A stretch of 64,000 bases of DNA from contig JAENZP010000017.1 in NCBI GenBank assembly GCA_016841205.1, positions 1-64,000 of the forward strand, written 5' to 3'. Positions 25,696 to 35,788 of this stretch are shown here, piece after piece. The position numbers and the translations under genes are program-made. The notes below the pieces were generated by a model that saw only the letters and a program-made list of their open reading frames with translations, was not told the origin of the DNA and did no database searches. The stretch is from Desulfoscipio geothermicus (GTDB taxonomy: Bacteria; Bacillota; Desulfotomaculia; Desulfotomaculales; Desulfallaceae). How positions within the stretch are numbered: position 1 is the stretch's first letter; each line of letters starts with the position of its first letter.

Positions 25696-27150
25696 CTAAT
25701 GTAAGAAGAATGTATGTGCAGCACCATTAACGACTTCGGAAAGCGGTCCGGGACAAATACCAATGACCAGTGTAGCTATAGTGGCAAAAACCAACGTCAC
25801 AGCTACAGGGCTGGATACACTAATCGGTGTTGCGTCAACAGGATCATCGCGATACATGACCAGTGCCACCCGCAGGTAATAATACACTGACACCATGCTC
25901 ATAATCAAACCAACAAATACAAGCCACAGGAAATCTCCTACAATGGAACTGAACAAGTAGAACTTGCCTGCAAAGCCGGCCAGCGGTGGTATGCCGGCCA
26001 TGCTCAGCAGCGCCACCAGCATCACTGCAGCCAGTAAAGGAGAACGCTGGGCCAAGCCGGCATAGTCCCTCAATTCATCACTGCCGGAGACGTTATAGTA
26101 GTACGTTGCCACCACAAAGGCGGCCATAGTGGCAAATACATACAGGAAACAATAGAACATAACACCTTTGATACCGGCTTCTGTTGCGGTAACCAACCCG
26201 ACCAGTATATAACCTGCCTGGGCAATACTGGAGTATGCCAGCATCCTTTTGATGTTAGTTTGCGGGATAGCCACCAGGTTACCCACAATAATGGTCACAG
26301 CAGCCAGAATGGCCATCACCATCGCCCAATTTTCCCAAATGCCCGGCAGCCCGGAGACAAACAGCCGCAAAATAATTGCAAACGATGCAGCTTTGGAGCC
26401 TACGGCCAAATACGCCGTTACCGGAGTTGGGGCTCCTTCGTAAACATCGGGTGACCACATATGGAACGGCACAGCCGATACTTTGAAGCCAAGTCCGGCA
26501 ATAACCAGCACAACAGCCAGCACAAGAGCAGGCGAGAGAGGTTGCATAGCTATAATCCTGCCTATTTCAAGTATGGTAATGCTGCCGGTCAGACCATAGA
26601 TGAGGGTTAAACCATAGAGCAGCACTGCCGAGCTCATTCCGGCCAGTAATAAATACTTAATACCCGCCTCCACTGATTTGGCATCTGTTTTACGGAAGCA
26701 AACCAAAATGACAAATGACAGCGTCATTAATTCCAGGCCCAGGTAGAAGGTAATAAAGTCTCCCGCCGAGGCCATGACCATCATGCCCAAGGTAGCAAAT
26801 AAAGTAAGGCTGTAATACTCGGCCTGGTTGCCCATATTATCAACAAAGCGCATGCAGCCCAGTATCACCAGCGCCGCCGCCGTCATGAAAGTAATCTTCC
26901 AAAACAGCGCATAATTGTCCAGCAGGTACATACCATTTAGCAGTTCCCGTTTTTCACCCCATAGTGATACGGCCACCGCCATAATGCCCAGTATGCCCAG
27001 CAAGCTGACCCAGCCAAGACCATGCCTGGCACCTTTGGGCACGATAATGCCCAGGATGAGCACCAGCATAGCCAGCCCGGCCATCAGCATTTCCAAAGTC
27101 AATGCAGAAGGGTCAAAAGGCAACGTTAAAGCAAACATATCAGCTGGCAT
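25696..27150 (-). CDS. nuoN: NADH-quinone oxidoreductase subunit N (484 aa)
   Basis: Antiporter-like membrane subunit of complex I with about 14 transmembrane helices. Conserved Glu in L-G-L-E-L-M-T-L (TM5) and Lys in F-K-V-S-A-V-P-F-H-M-W (TM7 region), with W-S-P-D-V-Y-E-G-A-P-T-P-V. The I-K-R-M-L-A-Y-S-S-I-A-Q-A-G-Y segment marks the broken helix TM12. The ATG at 27150 directly abuts the nuoM stop. Last gene of nuoABCDHIJKLMN. It forms one of three proton channels of the membrane arm. Confidence 0.97.
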   Translation of the reverse strand: MPADMFALTLPFDPSALTLEMLMAGLAMLVLILGIIVPKGARHGLGWVSLLGILGIMAVAVSLWGEKRELLNGMYLLDNYALFWKITFMTAAALVILGCMRFVDNMGNQAEYYSLTLFATLGMMVMASAGDFITFYLGLELMTLSFVILVCFRKTDAKSVEAGIKYLLLAGMSSAVLLYGLTLIYGLTGSITILEIGRIIAMQPLSPALVLAVVLVIAGLGFKVSAVPFHMWSPDVYEGAPTPVTAYLAVGSKAASFAIILRLFVSGLPGIWENWAMVMAILAAVTIIVGNLVAIPQTNIKRMLAYSSIAQAGYILVGLVTATEAGIKGVMFYCFLYVFATMAAFVVATYYYNVSGSDELRDYAGLAQRSPLLAAVMLVALLSMAGIPPLAGFAGKFYLFSSIVGDFLWLVFVGLIMSMVSVYYYLRVALVMYRDDPVDATPISVSSPVAVTLVFATIATLVIGICPGPLSEVVNGAAHTFFLH

Positions 27151-28671
27151 TTAAAACTTCCCCCCTAACTGGAGCGCGTCGCTTATCGCAGCATGCAGGG
27201 GCACGACGCCGCTGTTAATCATGTCAAATAACAAGGAGGGGAGGCAACCTCCAACCACCAGTACGGTACCCAGTACAACCAAAGGCACCATTTCCGGCCC
27301 CTTGATATCTTCCAGGTGATCATATTCCGGGCGAGGCGGGCCAAAAAGTGTGTTGGCGCCGGCACGCAGAACGTAAAGTGCCGTGATAATGATGCCCGCA
27401 ATACCTATAACCGCCACGCCGCCGTAAACCTCGAAACTGGCAACAAAGATGGTAAATTCCGGAATAAAGCTAACTAAACCGGGCAATCCCAGGGAAGCCA
27501 AAGCCGCCAGCATAAATCCCACAGCCAGCCGCGGTGTTTGACGAGCCAGTCCACCCATATCCGGAATCCAGCGGGTATGCGTTTTTTCGTAAATAAAGCC
27601 GATCATGGAGAAGAACAGGGCAGCCATTACACCATGCGCGAACATATTGGCCACCGCGCCGTTTATACCAATAACATTCATGCAGGCTACAGCTAAAATG
27701 ACATAGCCCATGTGACTGACACTGGAATAACCAACAACATATTTAAGGTCCTTCTGAGCCATGGCGCCCATAGCAGCATAGGCTACACCAATAACACCCA
27801 ATACGGCCATGTAGGGGGCAAAGAAGGAAGCACCTAGTGGCAGCATGTACACAGCAATCTTAATTAAACCGTAACCACCGATTTTTTTCAATACACCGGC
27901 GTGAATCATACTCACCGCAGTAGGAGCGCCGGCATAGCCGTCGGGTGACCAGGAGTGGAATGGCCACATCGAAATCAGTGAGCCAAAGCCAAACAGCATC
28001 AGCGCAAACAGCCAAATTTGATCAAACCGCCCTAACTGCTGAGCTGCCATAGCCATTCCGGTAAAGCTCATATCCGGGTGGCCGGCTATAGCGGTTGTTT
28101 TTATAAACAGGGCAATAACGCCTACCAGCAGGAAGCCGCTCCCGATTAGGAGGTACATAGTCAGTTTCATACCGGCATATTCCTTGGTAACCCTCTTGGA
28201 GCTACCCCAGATTATCACCAGAATATAAATGGGGATAACCACCACTTCATAGAACAGCAGGAATATAAACAAGTCATGAGCTATAAATGTGCCCATAACA
28301 CCGGCAATCAACATCAACAGCAGGATAAAGAATTCCTTGGGCCGGTTATTGATGTTCCAGGAAGCAAATATGGCTGAAAAACCTATCAAGTTGGTCAGCA
28401 ACAGCATAGGCAAGCTAATGCCGTCCACGGCCAGGAAAAAGGTAACGCCCAAATCTTTAATCCAGGGCATCTCATGCCCAAAAACAAACTGCAGACCGCC
28501 GATATCCTGGTTATAAGCAAAGTAAGCATACAGGCTCAGAGCCAGGGAAACAAACATACCTGCAGCAGCTATACTTTTAATCAGGATGTTTTCTTCCTTT
28601 GGAATAAACATTATCACTAAAGACGCAACCAGCGGTGCCAGTAAAATGGTTAACAAAACCGGAAAATCCAT
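27151..28671 (-). CDS. nuoM: NADH-quinone oxidoreductase subunit M (506 aa)
   Basis: Mrp-type antiporter-like subunit of the complex I proton-pumping arm. Typical motifs: Y-E-V-V-V-I-P-I-Y (TM5 Glu), P-F-H-S-W-S-P-D-G-Y-A-G-A-P-T-A-V-S, and L-K-Y-V-V-G-Y-S-S-V-S-H-M-G-Y. Length is standard. It overlaps the end of nuoL by one base and abuts nuoN, so translation is coupled. Confidence 0.97.
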   Translation of the reverse strand: MDFPVLLTILLAPLVASLVIMFIPKEENILIKSIAAAGMFVSLALSLYAYFAYNQDIGGLQFVFGHEMPWIKDLGVTFFLAVDGISLPMLLLTNLIGFSAIFASWNINNRPKEFFILLLMLIAGVMGTFIAHDLFIFLLFYEVVVIPIYILVIIWGSSKRVTKEYAGMKLTMYLLIGSGFLLVGVIALFIKTTAIAGHPDMSFTGMAMAAQQLGRFDQIWLFALMLFGFGSLISMWPFHSWSPDGYAGAPTAVSMIHAGVLKKIGGYGLIKIAVYMLPLGASFFAPYMAVLGVIGVAYAAMGAMAQKDLKYVVGYSSVSHMGYVILAVACMNVIGINGAVANMFAHGVMAALFFSMIGFIYEKTHTRWIPDMGGLARQTPRLAVGFMLAALASLGLPGLVSFIPEFTIFVASFEVYGGVAVIGIAGIIITALYVLRAGANTLFGPPRPEYDHLEDIKGPEMVPLVVLGTVLVVGGCLPSLLFDMINSGVVPLHAAISDALQLGGKF

Positions 28672-30605
28672 TACTTAACACCTCCCATAACCGGAACGGC
28701 GTTAGAGGGGCCGACAAAAGCCATTAATACAGCCACAATCAGCACGCCGATAAAGAAAATCAACACATAGTTCTGCAGCCGACCGGTTTGAAACACACGT
28801 AAACCTTCCCCGGTTACCTTAGCGGAAGCACCTATGCCATTAACAATCCCATCCACGATATAAATATCAAACAGGTAGAATATTTTGGCGGCACCATCAA
28901 CCAGTGCGTGATTGAACCACAGGTACAGTTCGTCAATGTAGTATTTATTAACGAGCACCCGATACGCAGTGCTATACTTTTCAGCCATAGCTTTAGCCTT
29001 TACCTTTTCGGTGTCTTTCAAATACATTGTGTAGGCCAGACCAATACCTGCAACGGCCAGCACTACCGACAACATCATAGCACCATAGTTAGCTGCAGCA
29101 TGGTGCGGACTCCCGAAGTAAATCCATTCCGCCCATACATTGTGCCAAGGAGTACCCAGCCAGCCGGCTCCTATAGCGCCCACGGCTAGAACTAATAGGG
29201 GAACAGTCATTGTCCACGGTGACTCTTTAGGATGATTGGCAGGGTTTTCTTTGCCGAAGAAAGCCAAGAAAATCATCCGCCACATATAAAACGCGGTTAA
29301 AAACGCAGTAAACGCCGCCATGGCAAACAGCACATAGTGCCCTTCCGCCAGTGTGGCAACTAAAATTTCATCCTTACTCCAAAAGCCCGCAAAAGGAGGG
29401 ATACCGGCAATGGCCAGACCGCCAATGACAAAAGTCCAGGCGGTGATGGGCATTTTCTTAACCAACCCACCCATTTCCCATACATCAGCCTTGTGATGCA
29501 GGGCAACCAACACACTACCAGCGCCAAGGAACATCAGGGCTTTGAAAAAAGCGTGCGTCCACATATGGAACATACTGGCGGTCAGGCTCCCTACCCCCAA
29601 AGCCAGCATCATATAGCCCAACTGACTGACTGTGGAATACGCCAGAATCTTTTTAATTTCACGCTGCGTAATAGCAATGGTGGCGGCAAACAACGCTGTA
29701 AAAGCACCGGTGACAGCCACCAACTCCATAGCCGATGGTACCTCGTGAAACAGGAACATGGTTCGCCCCACCAAATAAACACCGGCCACGACCATGGTGG
29801 CGGCATGGATCAGCGCGCTGACCGGAGTAGGGCCTTCCATAGCATCCGGTAACCACACGTGCAATGGAAACTGACCGGATTTAGCGATCGGACCCATAAA
29901 TACCAGCACGGCAATCATGGTCAGGATGCCAAAGGTTGTATAATCCTCAAAGTGGGCTATTTTTTCACCCAGCTCGGTCAGGTTCAACGTGCCAAATACT
30001 ATCTGCAGGGATAAAATACCCAGCAACAGGCCGAAATCCGCTATTCTGCAGGTAACAAAAGCTTTTTTGGCTGCCTCCCGGGCAGATATCTTATGCGTAT
30101 AAAAGCCAATCAACAGGTATGAACATAGTCCCACCAGTTCCCAGGCGACAAACATCTGCAACAGGTTGCTGGAAATGACCAGCAGGAGCATCGAGGCACC
30201 GAACAGTGACAGGTATGAAAAGAACACTGAAAAACCATCTTCACCATTCATATAGCCAATGGAGTACAAAAATATAAATGTAGATATAAACGAAACCATG
30301 ACCATCATCATGGCCGATACAGGGTCCAACTGTACGCCAACGTTTATTTGCAAATCAGGCATTGCCGGCATTCCCAGGGAAAACCAGCGCGTGGCGTAAA
30401 CTAACGGTTTTTCAACATACTCATGATTGGTAAAAATCCCGTACGCCGCCAGTGTGGCAATGACACAGGATGAGGCCATTGATCCCACCGCCAAGATAGC
30501 ACTTAGCATTTGCCATGGGCGGGTGAGGAATACTATCGCCACAAAGGCAAGGGCGGGAAGGAGCGGTACCAACCATGCATGCTGCAATGCAAATTCAACA
30601 TACAT
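28671..30605 (-). CDS. nuoL: NADH-quinone oxidoreductase subunit L (644 aa)
   Basis: The distal antiporter-like subunit of complex I, with 14 core helices and the long lateral helix followed by a terminal membrane segment (F-F-I-G-V-L-I-V-A-V-L). Motifs: F-V-A-W-E-L-V-G-L-C-S-Y-L-L-I-G, F-P-L-H-V-W-L-P-D-A-M-E-G-P-T-P-V-S-A-L-I-H-A-A-T-M-V, and K-K-I-L-A-Y-S-T-V-S-Q-L-G-Y. Full-length. It begins 30 bp after nuoK in the same operon. Confidence 0.97.
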   Translation of the reverse strand: MYVEFALQHAWLVPLLPALAFVAIVFLTRPWQMLSAILAVGSMASSCVIATLAAYGIFTNHEYVEKPLVYATRWFSLGMPAMPDLQINVGVQLDPVSAMMMVMVSFISTFIFLYSIGYMNGEDGFSVFFSYLSLFGASMLLLVISSNLLQMFVAWELVGLCSYLLIGFYTHKISAREAAKKAFVTCRIADFGLLLGILSLQIVFGTLNLTELGEKIAHFEDYTTFGILTMIAVLVFMGPIAKSGQFPLHVWLPDAMEGPTPVSALIHAATMVVAGVYLVGRTMFLFHEVPSAMELVAVTGAFTALFAATIAITQREIKKILAYSTVSQLGYMMLALGVGSLTASMFHMWTHAFFKALMFLGAGSVLVALHHKADVWEMGGLVKKMPITAWTFVIGGLAIAGIPPFAGFWSKDEILVATLAEGHYVLFAMAAFTAFLTAFYMWRMIFLAFFGKENPANHPKESPWTMTVPLLVLAVGAIGAGWLGTPWHNVWAEWIYFGSPHHAAANYGAMMLSVVLAVAGIGLAYTMYLKDTEKVKAKAMAEKYSTAYRVLVNKYYIDELYLWFNHALVDGAAKIFYLFDIYIVDGIVNGIGASAKVTGEGLRVFQTGRLQNYVLIFFIGVLIVAVLMAFVGPSNAVPVMGGVK

Positions 30606-30635
30606 TACTTAAAAGCACCTACCTTCTTTAAAGTC

Positions 30636-30950
30636 CTACCATTTAAGCCAGTCGAAATCGTCAAGATTTACGGACAGCTTATTGCGGTAGATGGCTATAA
30701 TAATGGCCAACCCTATACCCACTTCGGCGGCGGCCACAGTGATTACAAAAAGGGAAAATATTTGTCCGGTAAAATCTATTGGGGTAATGTACTTGCTAAA
30801 AGCCACCAAATTGATATTTACCGCGTTAAGCATAATTTCAATACAAATCAAGACAGCCACAGCATTGCGCTTGGTTAAAACACCAAACAGGCCGATACTG
30901 AATAAAAGGGCCGAAAGCACCACATAATGAGTCAAGCTAATCGTGAGCAT
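30636..30950 (-). CDS. nuoK: NADH-quinone oxidoreductase subunit K (104 aa)
   Basis: Small three-helix membrane subunit. Carries the two conserved buried Glu residues in L-I-C-I-E-I-M-L-N-A-V-N and A-A-A-E-V-G-I-G-L-A, which take part in proton transfer. It overlaps the 3' end of nuoJ by 14 bp and has GGTGAAGG upstream of its ATG. Confidence 0.96.
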   Translation of the reverse strand: MLTISLTHYVVLSALLFSIGLFGVLTKRNAVAVLICIEIMLNAVNINLVAFSKYITPIDFTGQIFSLFVITVAAAEVGIGLAIIIAIYRNKLSVNLDDFDWLKW

Positions 30951-31491
30951 TGGCCTTCACCCCCTCATCTACGGCAATTGCACCGGACTCATCCCTGGCT
31001 ATGACAATGGCACCAATCAGCGCCACCAGCAAAAGAACGGCCACTACTTCAAAAGGAATGACATATTTGCTCATCAATAATGCGCCGATAACCTGTATAG
31101 TGTTTTCAGGCACCGCTTGCATTGCTACCAGATCAGTCCAGGCGGTGCGGCCGGCCAGAATAGCGCACATAGCAAACACTAGAGCCACAACACCGGTACC
31201 GGCAATCAGTTGAGTGTTAAACAAGTTGGTATCCTTCATATCAGGACGCTGAATCAGCATAATACCAAAGACCACCATAATACATACAGCACCGGCGTAT
31301 ACCAGCACCTGTATAGCGGCGATAAAGTCGGCATCCAGCAGTAAAAATAGCCCGGCCATGGCTATAAAGGTAACGGCTAAAAACAGCACAGAGTGCACAA
31401 TATTGCGTGCAAATACCACCAGGGCGGCATTACCCAAAATAGTTATTGCTAAGCAGTAAAAAGCAATTACGCTATATATACTGGTTTCCAT
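30937..31491 (-). CDS. nuoJ: NADH-quinone oxidoreductase subunit J (184 aa)
   Basis: Five-helix membrane subunit. The conserved TM3 pi-bulge region reads I-Q-V-L-V-Y-A-G-A-V-C-I-M-V-V-F-G-I-M-L. A soluble loop and last helix (V-V-A-V-L-L-L-V-A-L-I-G-A-I-V) follow. Length is normal. It starts 3 bp after nuoI and overlaps nuoK. Confidence 0.95.
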   Translation of the reverse strand: METSIYSVIAFYCLAITILGNAALVVFARNIVHSVLFLAVTFIAMAGLFLLLDADFIAAIQVLVYAGAVCIMVVFGIMLIQRPDMKDTNLFNTQLIAGTGVVALVFAMCAILAGRTAWTDLVAMQAVPENTIQVIGALLMSKYVIPFEVVAVLLLVALIGAIVIARDESGAIAVDEGVKANAHD

Positions 31492-31494
31492 CGG

Positions 31495-32001
31495 TTACTC
31501 ACCCTCCTTATCGGAAGCCTTGCTGGCGGCAACCTCGGATTCGGCCGTAGGCGCTAATGCATCAGCCTTAAGCTGAGGTGTAGGCTTAGCTGCCGGTTTT
31601 TCCTGTTCCACCTGTTCAGCGGGAGCTTCACGCTGTACCAAAACTAGAGGGATATTATTGTAAAAATACTGGTTCATATTGATTACCTTGGAAAAATGCA
31701 GTGCATCTTTAGGACATGTTTCCACGCACAACCCACAGAACATGCAGTACTGGATATTCATTACATAATTAGTAAGAAACTGTTTGGTGCCTACCTTCTG
31801 TTTTTTCAGACTAATTACCTTGTTTGGACAGGCATTGGCACACATACCGCAGACAATGCACTTATCCGTATCCAAAACGAACCGGCCATGAAAGCGTTCC
31901 GGAATCGGATTCTGCGCTTCCGGGTACTGAATAACCGTCTTGGGTGACCAAAACTCTTTCCAGGTAATCTCTAAACCTTTTACTAACCCTTTACCAAACA
32001 T
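31495..32001 (-). CDS. nuoI: NADH-quinone oxidoreductase subunit I, 2x[4Fe-4S] (168 aa)
   Basis: Ferredoxin-like subunit carrying clusters N6a and N6b: C-I-V-C-G-M-C-A-N-A-C-P and C-M-F-C-G-L-C-V-E-T-C-P. It passes electrons from the input site towards NuoB. Residues from about 125 to the end form an Ala/Pro/Glu/Lys-rich extension not needed for cluster binding. Since no NuoEFG is encoded here, this exposed subunit is a candidate contact for an alternative donor such as ferredoxin. It begins 4 bp after nuoH. Confidence 0.96.
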   Translation of the reverse strand: MFGKGLVKGLEITWKEFWSPKTVIQYPEAQNPIPERFHGRFVLDTDKCIVCGMCANACPNKVISLKKQKVGTKQFLTNYVMNIQYCMFCGLCVETCPKDALHFSKVINMNQYFYNNIPLVLVQREAPAEQVEQEKPAAKPTPQLKADALAPTAESEVAASKASDKEGE

Positions 32002-32005
32002 GCCA

Positions 32006-33052
32006 TCACCACCCTATCGCCCGGTAAATGTACATACCTATACCGGTTACAAAGATATTGGCCAGAGAAAGGGGCACCAGCACCTTCCAGCCAAAACCCA
32101 TTAGCTGGTCCACCCTGATACGGGGGTAGGTCCAGCGAAGCTGCATGATAATAAACATCATGACATACATCTTGATAAAAAACCACAACCAAGATGGAAT
32201 GAAGTCTAAACCAAATGGTGCATACCAGCCGCCCAGGAACAAAATTGTTACCATGGCGCAAGACACCAGCATATTGGCGTATTCAGCCAGGTAAAACATG
32301 GCGAAAGCCATACCGCTGTATTCAGTGTTAAACCCGTTGACCAACTCGGATTCAGCTTCTATTAAGTCAAACGGGGCACGGTTGCATTCTGACACAGAGG
32401 CTATAAAGAAAATTAGAAAGGCAATAGGCTGGCTAAATATAAACCAGGTGTGCTCCTGGGCCGCTATAATATCAGACATTTTCAAGCTTCCCGTAATCAT
32501 GATCACACCCAGAATAGCCAGTACCATCGGCAATTCGTAACTAACCATTTGAGCTACCGAACGCATACCACCGAGCAGTGAATATTTATTGTTGGATGCC
32601 CAACCAGCCATCCAAAAAATCAAGGTAGACAGTGAGCCAATAGCTAAAAGGTACAACAAACCAATATTCATATCAATAGCCGCCATATTTTTGCCGAAGG
32701 GTATTACTGCAAACACCATTAAAGTAGGCACAAAAACCAGCATCGGAGCAAGCATAAATACCAATTTATCCGTATCTTTATGGATAATAATCTCCTTGCA
32801 GATTAATTTGCCTATATCCGCCGTTGTTTGCAAAAGTCCCTTGGGTCCGACCCGGTTGGGGCCAATACGGGCCTGTACAAAAGCGGCAACTTTACGCTCC
32901 ATGTACACCAACCACAGAGCATTAACTAAGATAAAGACGAGGATAGCAACAAGCTTGACTAGCATTACGATGGCCTCGTTAATTTCCAGGGGTAGGCCAC
33001 CGAGAAGAGATCTTAGCCCGTTGGCTATGCCTACAAATAAATTTTCGAACAT
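32006..33052 (-). CDS. nuoH: NADH-quinone oxidoreductase subunit H (348 aa)
   Basis: Eight-helix membrane subunit forming the quinone chamber with NuoB and NuoD. Signature G-P-N-R-V-G-P-K-G-L-L-Q-T near residue 65 and the acidic loop N-R-A-P-F-D-L-I-E-A-E-S-E-L-V-N-G-F (TM5-6), both diagnostic. Length is close to the 325-350 typical. It is 29 bp downstream of nuoD. Confidence 0.97.
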   Translation of the reverse strand: MFENLFVGIANGLRSLLGGLPLEINEAIVMLVKLVAILVFILVNALWLVYMERKVAAFVQARIGPNRVGPKGLLQTTADIGKLICKEIIIHKDTDKLVFMLAPMLVFVPTLMVFAVIPFGKNMAAIDMNIGLLYLLAIGSLSTLIFWMAGWASNNKYSLLGGMRSVAQMVSYELPMVLAILGVIMITGSLKMSDIIAAQEHTWFIFSQPIAFLIFFIASVSECNRAPFDLIEAESELVNGFNTEYSGMAFAMFYLAEYANMLVSCAMVTILFLGGWYAPFGLDFIPSWLWFFIKMYVMMFIIMQLRWTYPRIRVDQLMGFGWKVLVPLSLANIFVTGIGMYIYRAIGW

Positions 33053-33081
33053 GCCTCTTCTCCCCTATGATCCCGTATTTG

Positions 33082-34185
33082 TTAACAATCCACTTCACCT
33101 AGCATTATGTCGAGACTACCCAGGATAGCCACCACATCAGCTACCAGGTAGCCGCGCAGCATTTCATCCAGATAGCCAAGATTAATAAAGGAAGGCCTGC
33201 GCACATGGACACGATACGGCTTAGGACTGCCATCACTAACCACATAATAGCCGATGATGCCCTTGGAAGTTTCAATTTCCGCGTAAGCATCTCCCACCGG
33301 TGGTTTAATCACTTTAGGCACTTTGCCGATAACCGGGCCATCAATTTCCTTTATTTGTTGTATAGCCTGTTTGATAATCCTTACTAACTGGCGCATTTCC
33401 TTCATCCGGCAGTCAAACCGATCAAAGCAATCACCATTTTTGCCTAGCGGCACATCAAAGTCAAACCGGTCATAAACACCGTAAGGCTTGGCCTTGCGCA
33501 GGTCATAGTCAACTCCGCTGCCCCTTAAAGACGGCCCACTAATGCTGTAATTTATGGCCGTTTCCGGCTTAAGCACTCCTACCTCCCTGGTACGGGCCTG
33601 GAATATTTCGTTGCCGGTAATTAAACCATCATATTCATCAATACAAGTCGGCATTTTATCCATGAATTTATCAACTTTTTCCAACCAGCCGTCGGGTGCA
33701 TCAGCCGCCACACCGCCAATACGAGCATAACTCAAAGTCATCCGGGAACCAGTCAATTCTTCCAGCAGGTCCATGGTTGTTTCGCGTTCCCGGAAGGCTA
33801 GCAGAAACCCTGTAAAAGCACCAATATCCAATGAGTATGTGCCAATGGCAATCAAGTGACTGGCCAAGCGGGAAAGCTCACCGGATATAACCCTCATGTA
33901 TTCGGCTTTTTCCGGTACCTCTACACCCATCAGCTTTTCCACGGCCATTACATAGCCCCAGTTCTGGAGCATGGCCGCCAGGTAATCCAAGCGGTCGGTA
34001 TAAGGAATGAACTGGGTATAGGTGCGGGCTTCCGCAAGTTTTTCAACACCACGATGCAGATAACCGCAAATAGGCTCGGCTTTGACAACTCTTTCTCCAT
34101 CCAGGGTAAGGAGAATCCGAAAAACACCGTGAGTACTGGGGTGCTGCGGGCCGAAGTTTAAATTATATTCTTGCGTCCTTATCAT
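33082..34185 (-). CDS. nuoD: NADH-quinone oxidoreductase subunit D, 49-kDa type (367 aa)
   Basis: Hydrophilic subunit descended from the NiFe-hydrogenase large subunit. It holds one side of the quinone site, with [14 protein letters not shown] (His near the quinone), [11 protein letters not shown], and the C-terminal D-I-M-L-G-E-V-D. The hydrogenase Cys ligands are absent, as expected for complex I. Separate from nuoC (3-bp gap). Confidence 0.97.
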   Translation of the reverse strand: MIRTQEYNLNFGPQHPSTHGVFRILLTLDGERVVKAEPICGYLHRGVEKLAEARTYTQFIPYTDRLDYLAAMLQNWGYVMAVEKLMGVEVPEKAEYMRVISGELSRLASHLIAIGTYSLDIGAFTGFLLAFRERETTMDLLEELTGSRMTLSYARIGGVAADAPDGWLEKVDKFMDKMPTCIDEYDGLITGNEIFQARTREVGVLKPETAINYSISGPSLRGSGVDYDLRKAKPYGVYDRFDFDVPLGKNGDCFDRFDCRMKEMRQLVRIIKQAIQQIKEIDGPVIGKVPKVIKPPVGDAYAEIETSKGIIGYYVVSDGSPKPYRVHVRRPSFINLGYLDEMLRGYLVADVVAILGSLDIMLGEVDC

Positions 34186-34188
34186 GAG

Positions 34189-34635
34189 TTACTCCCTGCC
34201 ACCTTTCCATTGGAAATCCTTGCGCAGCGGGTGTCCTTCATAATCATAAGGCATCAGAATGCGCTTCGGGTCGGGATGGCCGGTAAAAACGATACCCATC
34301 AGGTCATATATTTCCCGTTCCTGCCAATTCGCCCCGCCCCAGATAGGAAACACCGACGGTAATTCGGGGTTATCCCTATTTACAGAGGTCTTAACCATAA
34401 TGGTGTAACCCTTTTCTATCGAACTGATATTATACACAACTTCGAATTTGTTTTCGCCGGGATAATCCGCCGCCGTCTCGTTAGTTAAAAAGTCCAAGTC
34501 ATAGTCATCTTTTAAGGCCTGCATAAACTCCAGCAGTTTATCTGCAGGAACGATGACGGTCGACTGCTCGTTTATTTCAACATAGTTAAACTTTTTACCA
34601 AGCTCCTCCACCAGCGCACTTGCATTCTCTATCAT
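34189..34635 (-). CDS. nuoC: NADH-quinone oxidoreductase subunit C (148 aa)
   Basis: The 30-kDa subunit. The C-terminal signature is complete: W-Q-E-R-E-I-Y-D-L-M-G-I-V-F-T-G-H-P-D-P-K-R-I-L-(M), split here, then D-Y-E-G-H-P-L-R-K-D-F. It scaffolds NuoD and NuoB. Begins one base after the nuoB stop. Confidence 0.96.
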   Translation of the reverse strand: MIENASALVEELGKKFNYVEINEQSTVIVPADKLLEFMQALKDDYDLDFLTNETAADYPGENKFEVVYNISSIEKGYTIMVKTSVNRDNPELPSVFPIWGGANWQEREIYDLMGIVFTGHPDPKRILMPYDYEGHPLRKDFQWKGGRE

Positions 34636-34636
34636 A

Positions 34637-35227
34637 TCAACCCGTCACCACCCTGCCTTTGAAGTTCTCCAGGTAATCCCTTTTATCAAGAATTTTAGCC
34701 CTTAACATGAGGAATCCTTCTATAACAGCTTCTGGCCTGGGCGGGCAGCCGGGCACATAAACATCCACGGGTACCAATTTATTGACACCGGGCACCACAC
34801 AGTAAGAATCCACAAAGGGCCCACCGGATATGGCACAACCGCCAATAGCTATACACCACTTGGGCTCAGACATCTGTTCCCACAAACGCACTACGAAATC
34901 CGCCGCTTTTGTGGTTACGGTACCGGCCACCATCATCACATCGGCCTGGCGGGCTGTATTACGCAAAACCTCATAACCAAAACGAGACAAGTCATAACGG
35001 GGACCCTGGGCTGCCATCAAACCCTCAATAGCACAGCAGGCCAAACCAAAACCCAACGGCCAAATGGAATGCGCCCGGGCTAGGTTCAATACCTTTTCCA
35101 CCGGGGCCAAGTGAACTAACCTTTTCAGCTCGGGCGGAGCCGCATAATCCGGGTTATCCCCGAAGTACTCAGGCGCCCATATGTCTTTTTGAGCTGTTTC
35201 TATTTGTTTCCCCTTGTTTACTGCCAT
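34637..35227 (-). CDS. nuoB: NADH-quinone oxidoreductase subunit B, N2 cluster (196 aa)
   Basis: Binds the terminal cluster N2 next to quinone. Tandem cysteines in G-L-A-C-C-A-I-E, then [10 protein letters not shown] and V-P-G-C-P-P-R-P. I start at the ATG at 35227 because GGAAGGTGCG lies directly upstream. An in-frame start ten codons earlier lies within nuoA without a site. It overlaps nuoA by 10 bp. Confidence 0.96.
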   Translation of the reverse strand: MAVNKGKQIETAQKDIWAPEYFGDNPDYAAPPELKRLVHLAPVEKVLNLARAHSIWPLGFGLACCAIEGLMAAQGPRYDLSRFGYEVLRNTARQADVMMVAGTVTTKAADFVVRLWEQMSEPKWCIAIGGCAISGGPFVDSYCVVPGVNKLVPVDVYVPGCPPRPEAVIEGFLMLRAKILDKRDYLENFKGRVVTG

Positions 35228-35571
35228 TCCAACGCACCTTCCTTCCAGGCGTACCACAAGCCAACAATTAAAATAAAGACAAATATGATCATTTCAATAA
35301 ATGCAAACAATCCCAGGCTTTGAAATTTAACCGCCCAAGCATACAGGTAAATAGTTTCCACATCAAATATGACAAAAAGCAATGCATAAAGAAAATAACC
35401 GGTTTTAAACTGTATCCATGTGGATCCCTGGGTCGGCATACCGCATTCATAAGGTTCCAGTTTTAACGGGGTATCTCGCCTCGGTTGAATAAGAAAACTG
35501 GTGGCAATACCACCTGCGCCAAAAATAAGTGCCACTACAAAAAATATAAATACTCCCGCCCAGTCTGACAT
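35218..35571 (-). CDS. nuoA: NADH-quinone oxidoreductase subunit A (117 aa)
   Basis: Three-helix membrane subunit and first gene of the operon. Y-E-C-G-M-P-T-Q-G and [15 protein letters not shown] are the family motifs. GGGGGGAGG precedes the ATG. The operon promoter should lie in 35572-35788, where I see no clear -35/-10 pair. Confidence 0.96.
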   Translation of the reverse strand: MSDWAGVFIFFVVALIFGAGGIATSFLIQPRRDTPLKLEPYECGMPTQGSTWIQFKTGYFLYALLFVIFDVETIYLYAWAVKFQSLGLFAFIEMIIFVFILIVGLWYAWKEGALEWQ

Positions 35572-35788
35572 TTTTCCTCCCCCCTTTCTAAATAAATTTT
35601 AGCTAGTTAAAAAGTAATTTATTTAAAAACCGGGAGCTAACGAAATTATGATTTTAAATTTTCCGCAGTTCCCTGGTACACAACTACATTTAACACATAA
35701 AGTAAGCATCTCGACATTTTTTTCACAAATGTGTAGTTAATTCACATTAATTGTCGTTTATTAATTAAAGGCCGTCTTTATTAGTAAG

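Noticed and set aside
35690-35760. TTGTGAAA-type half site before nuoA, considered as a Rex operator
   Set aside because: Only one half (TTGTGA) is present; the other side does not match TCACAA.
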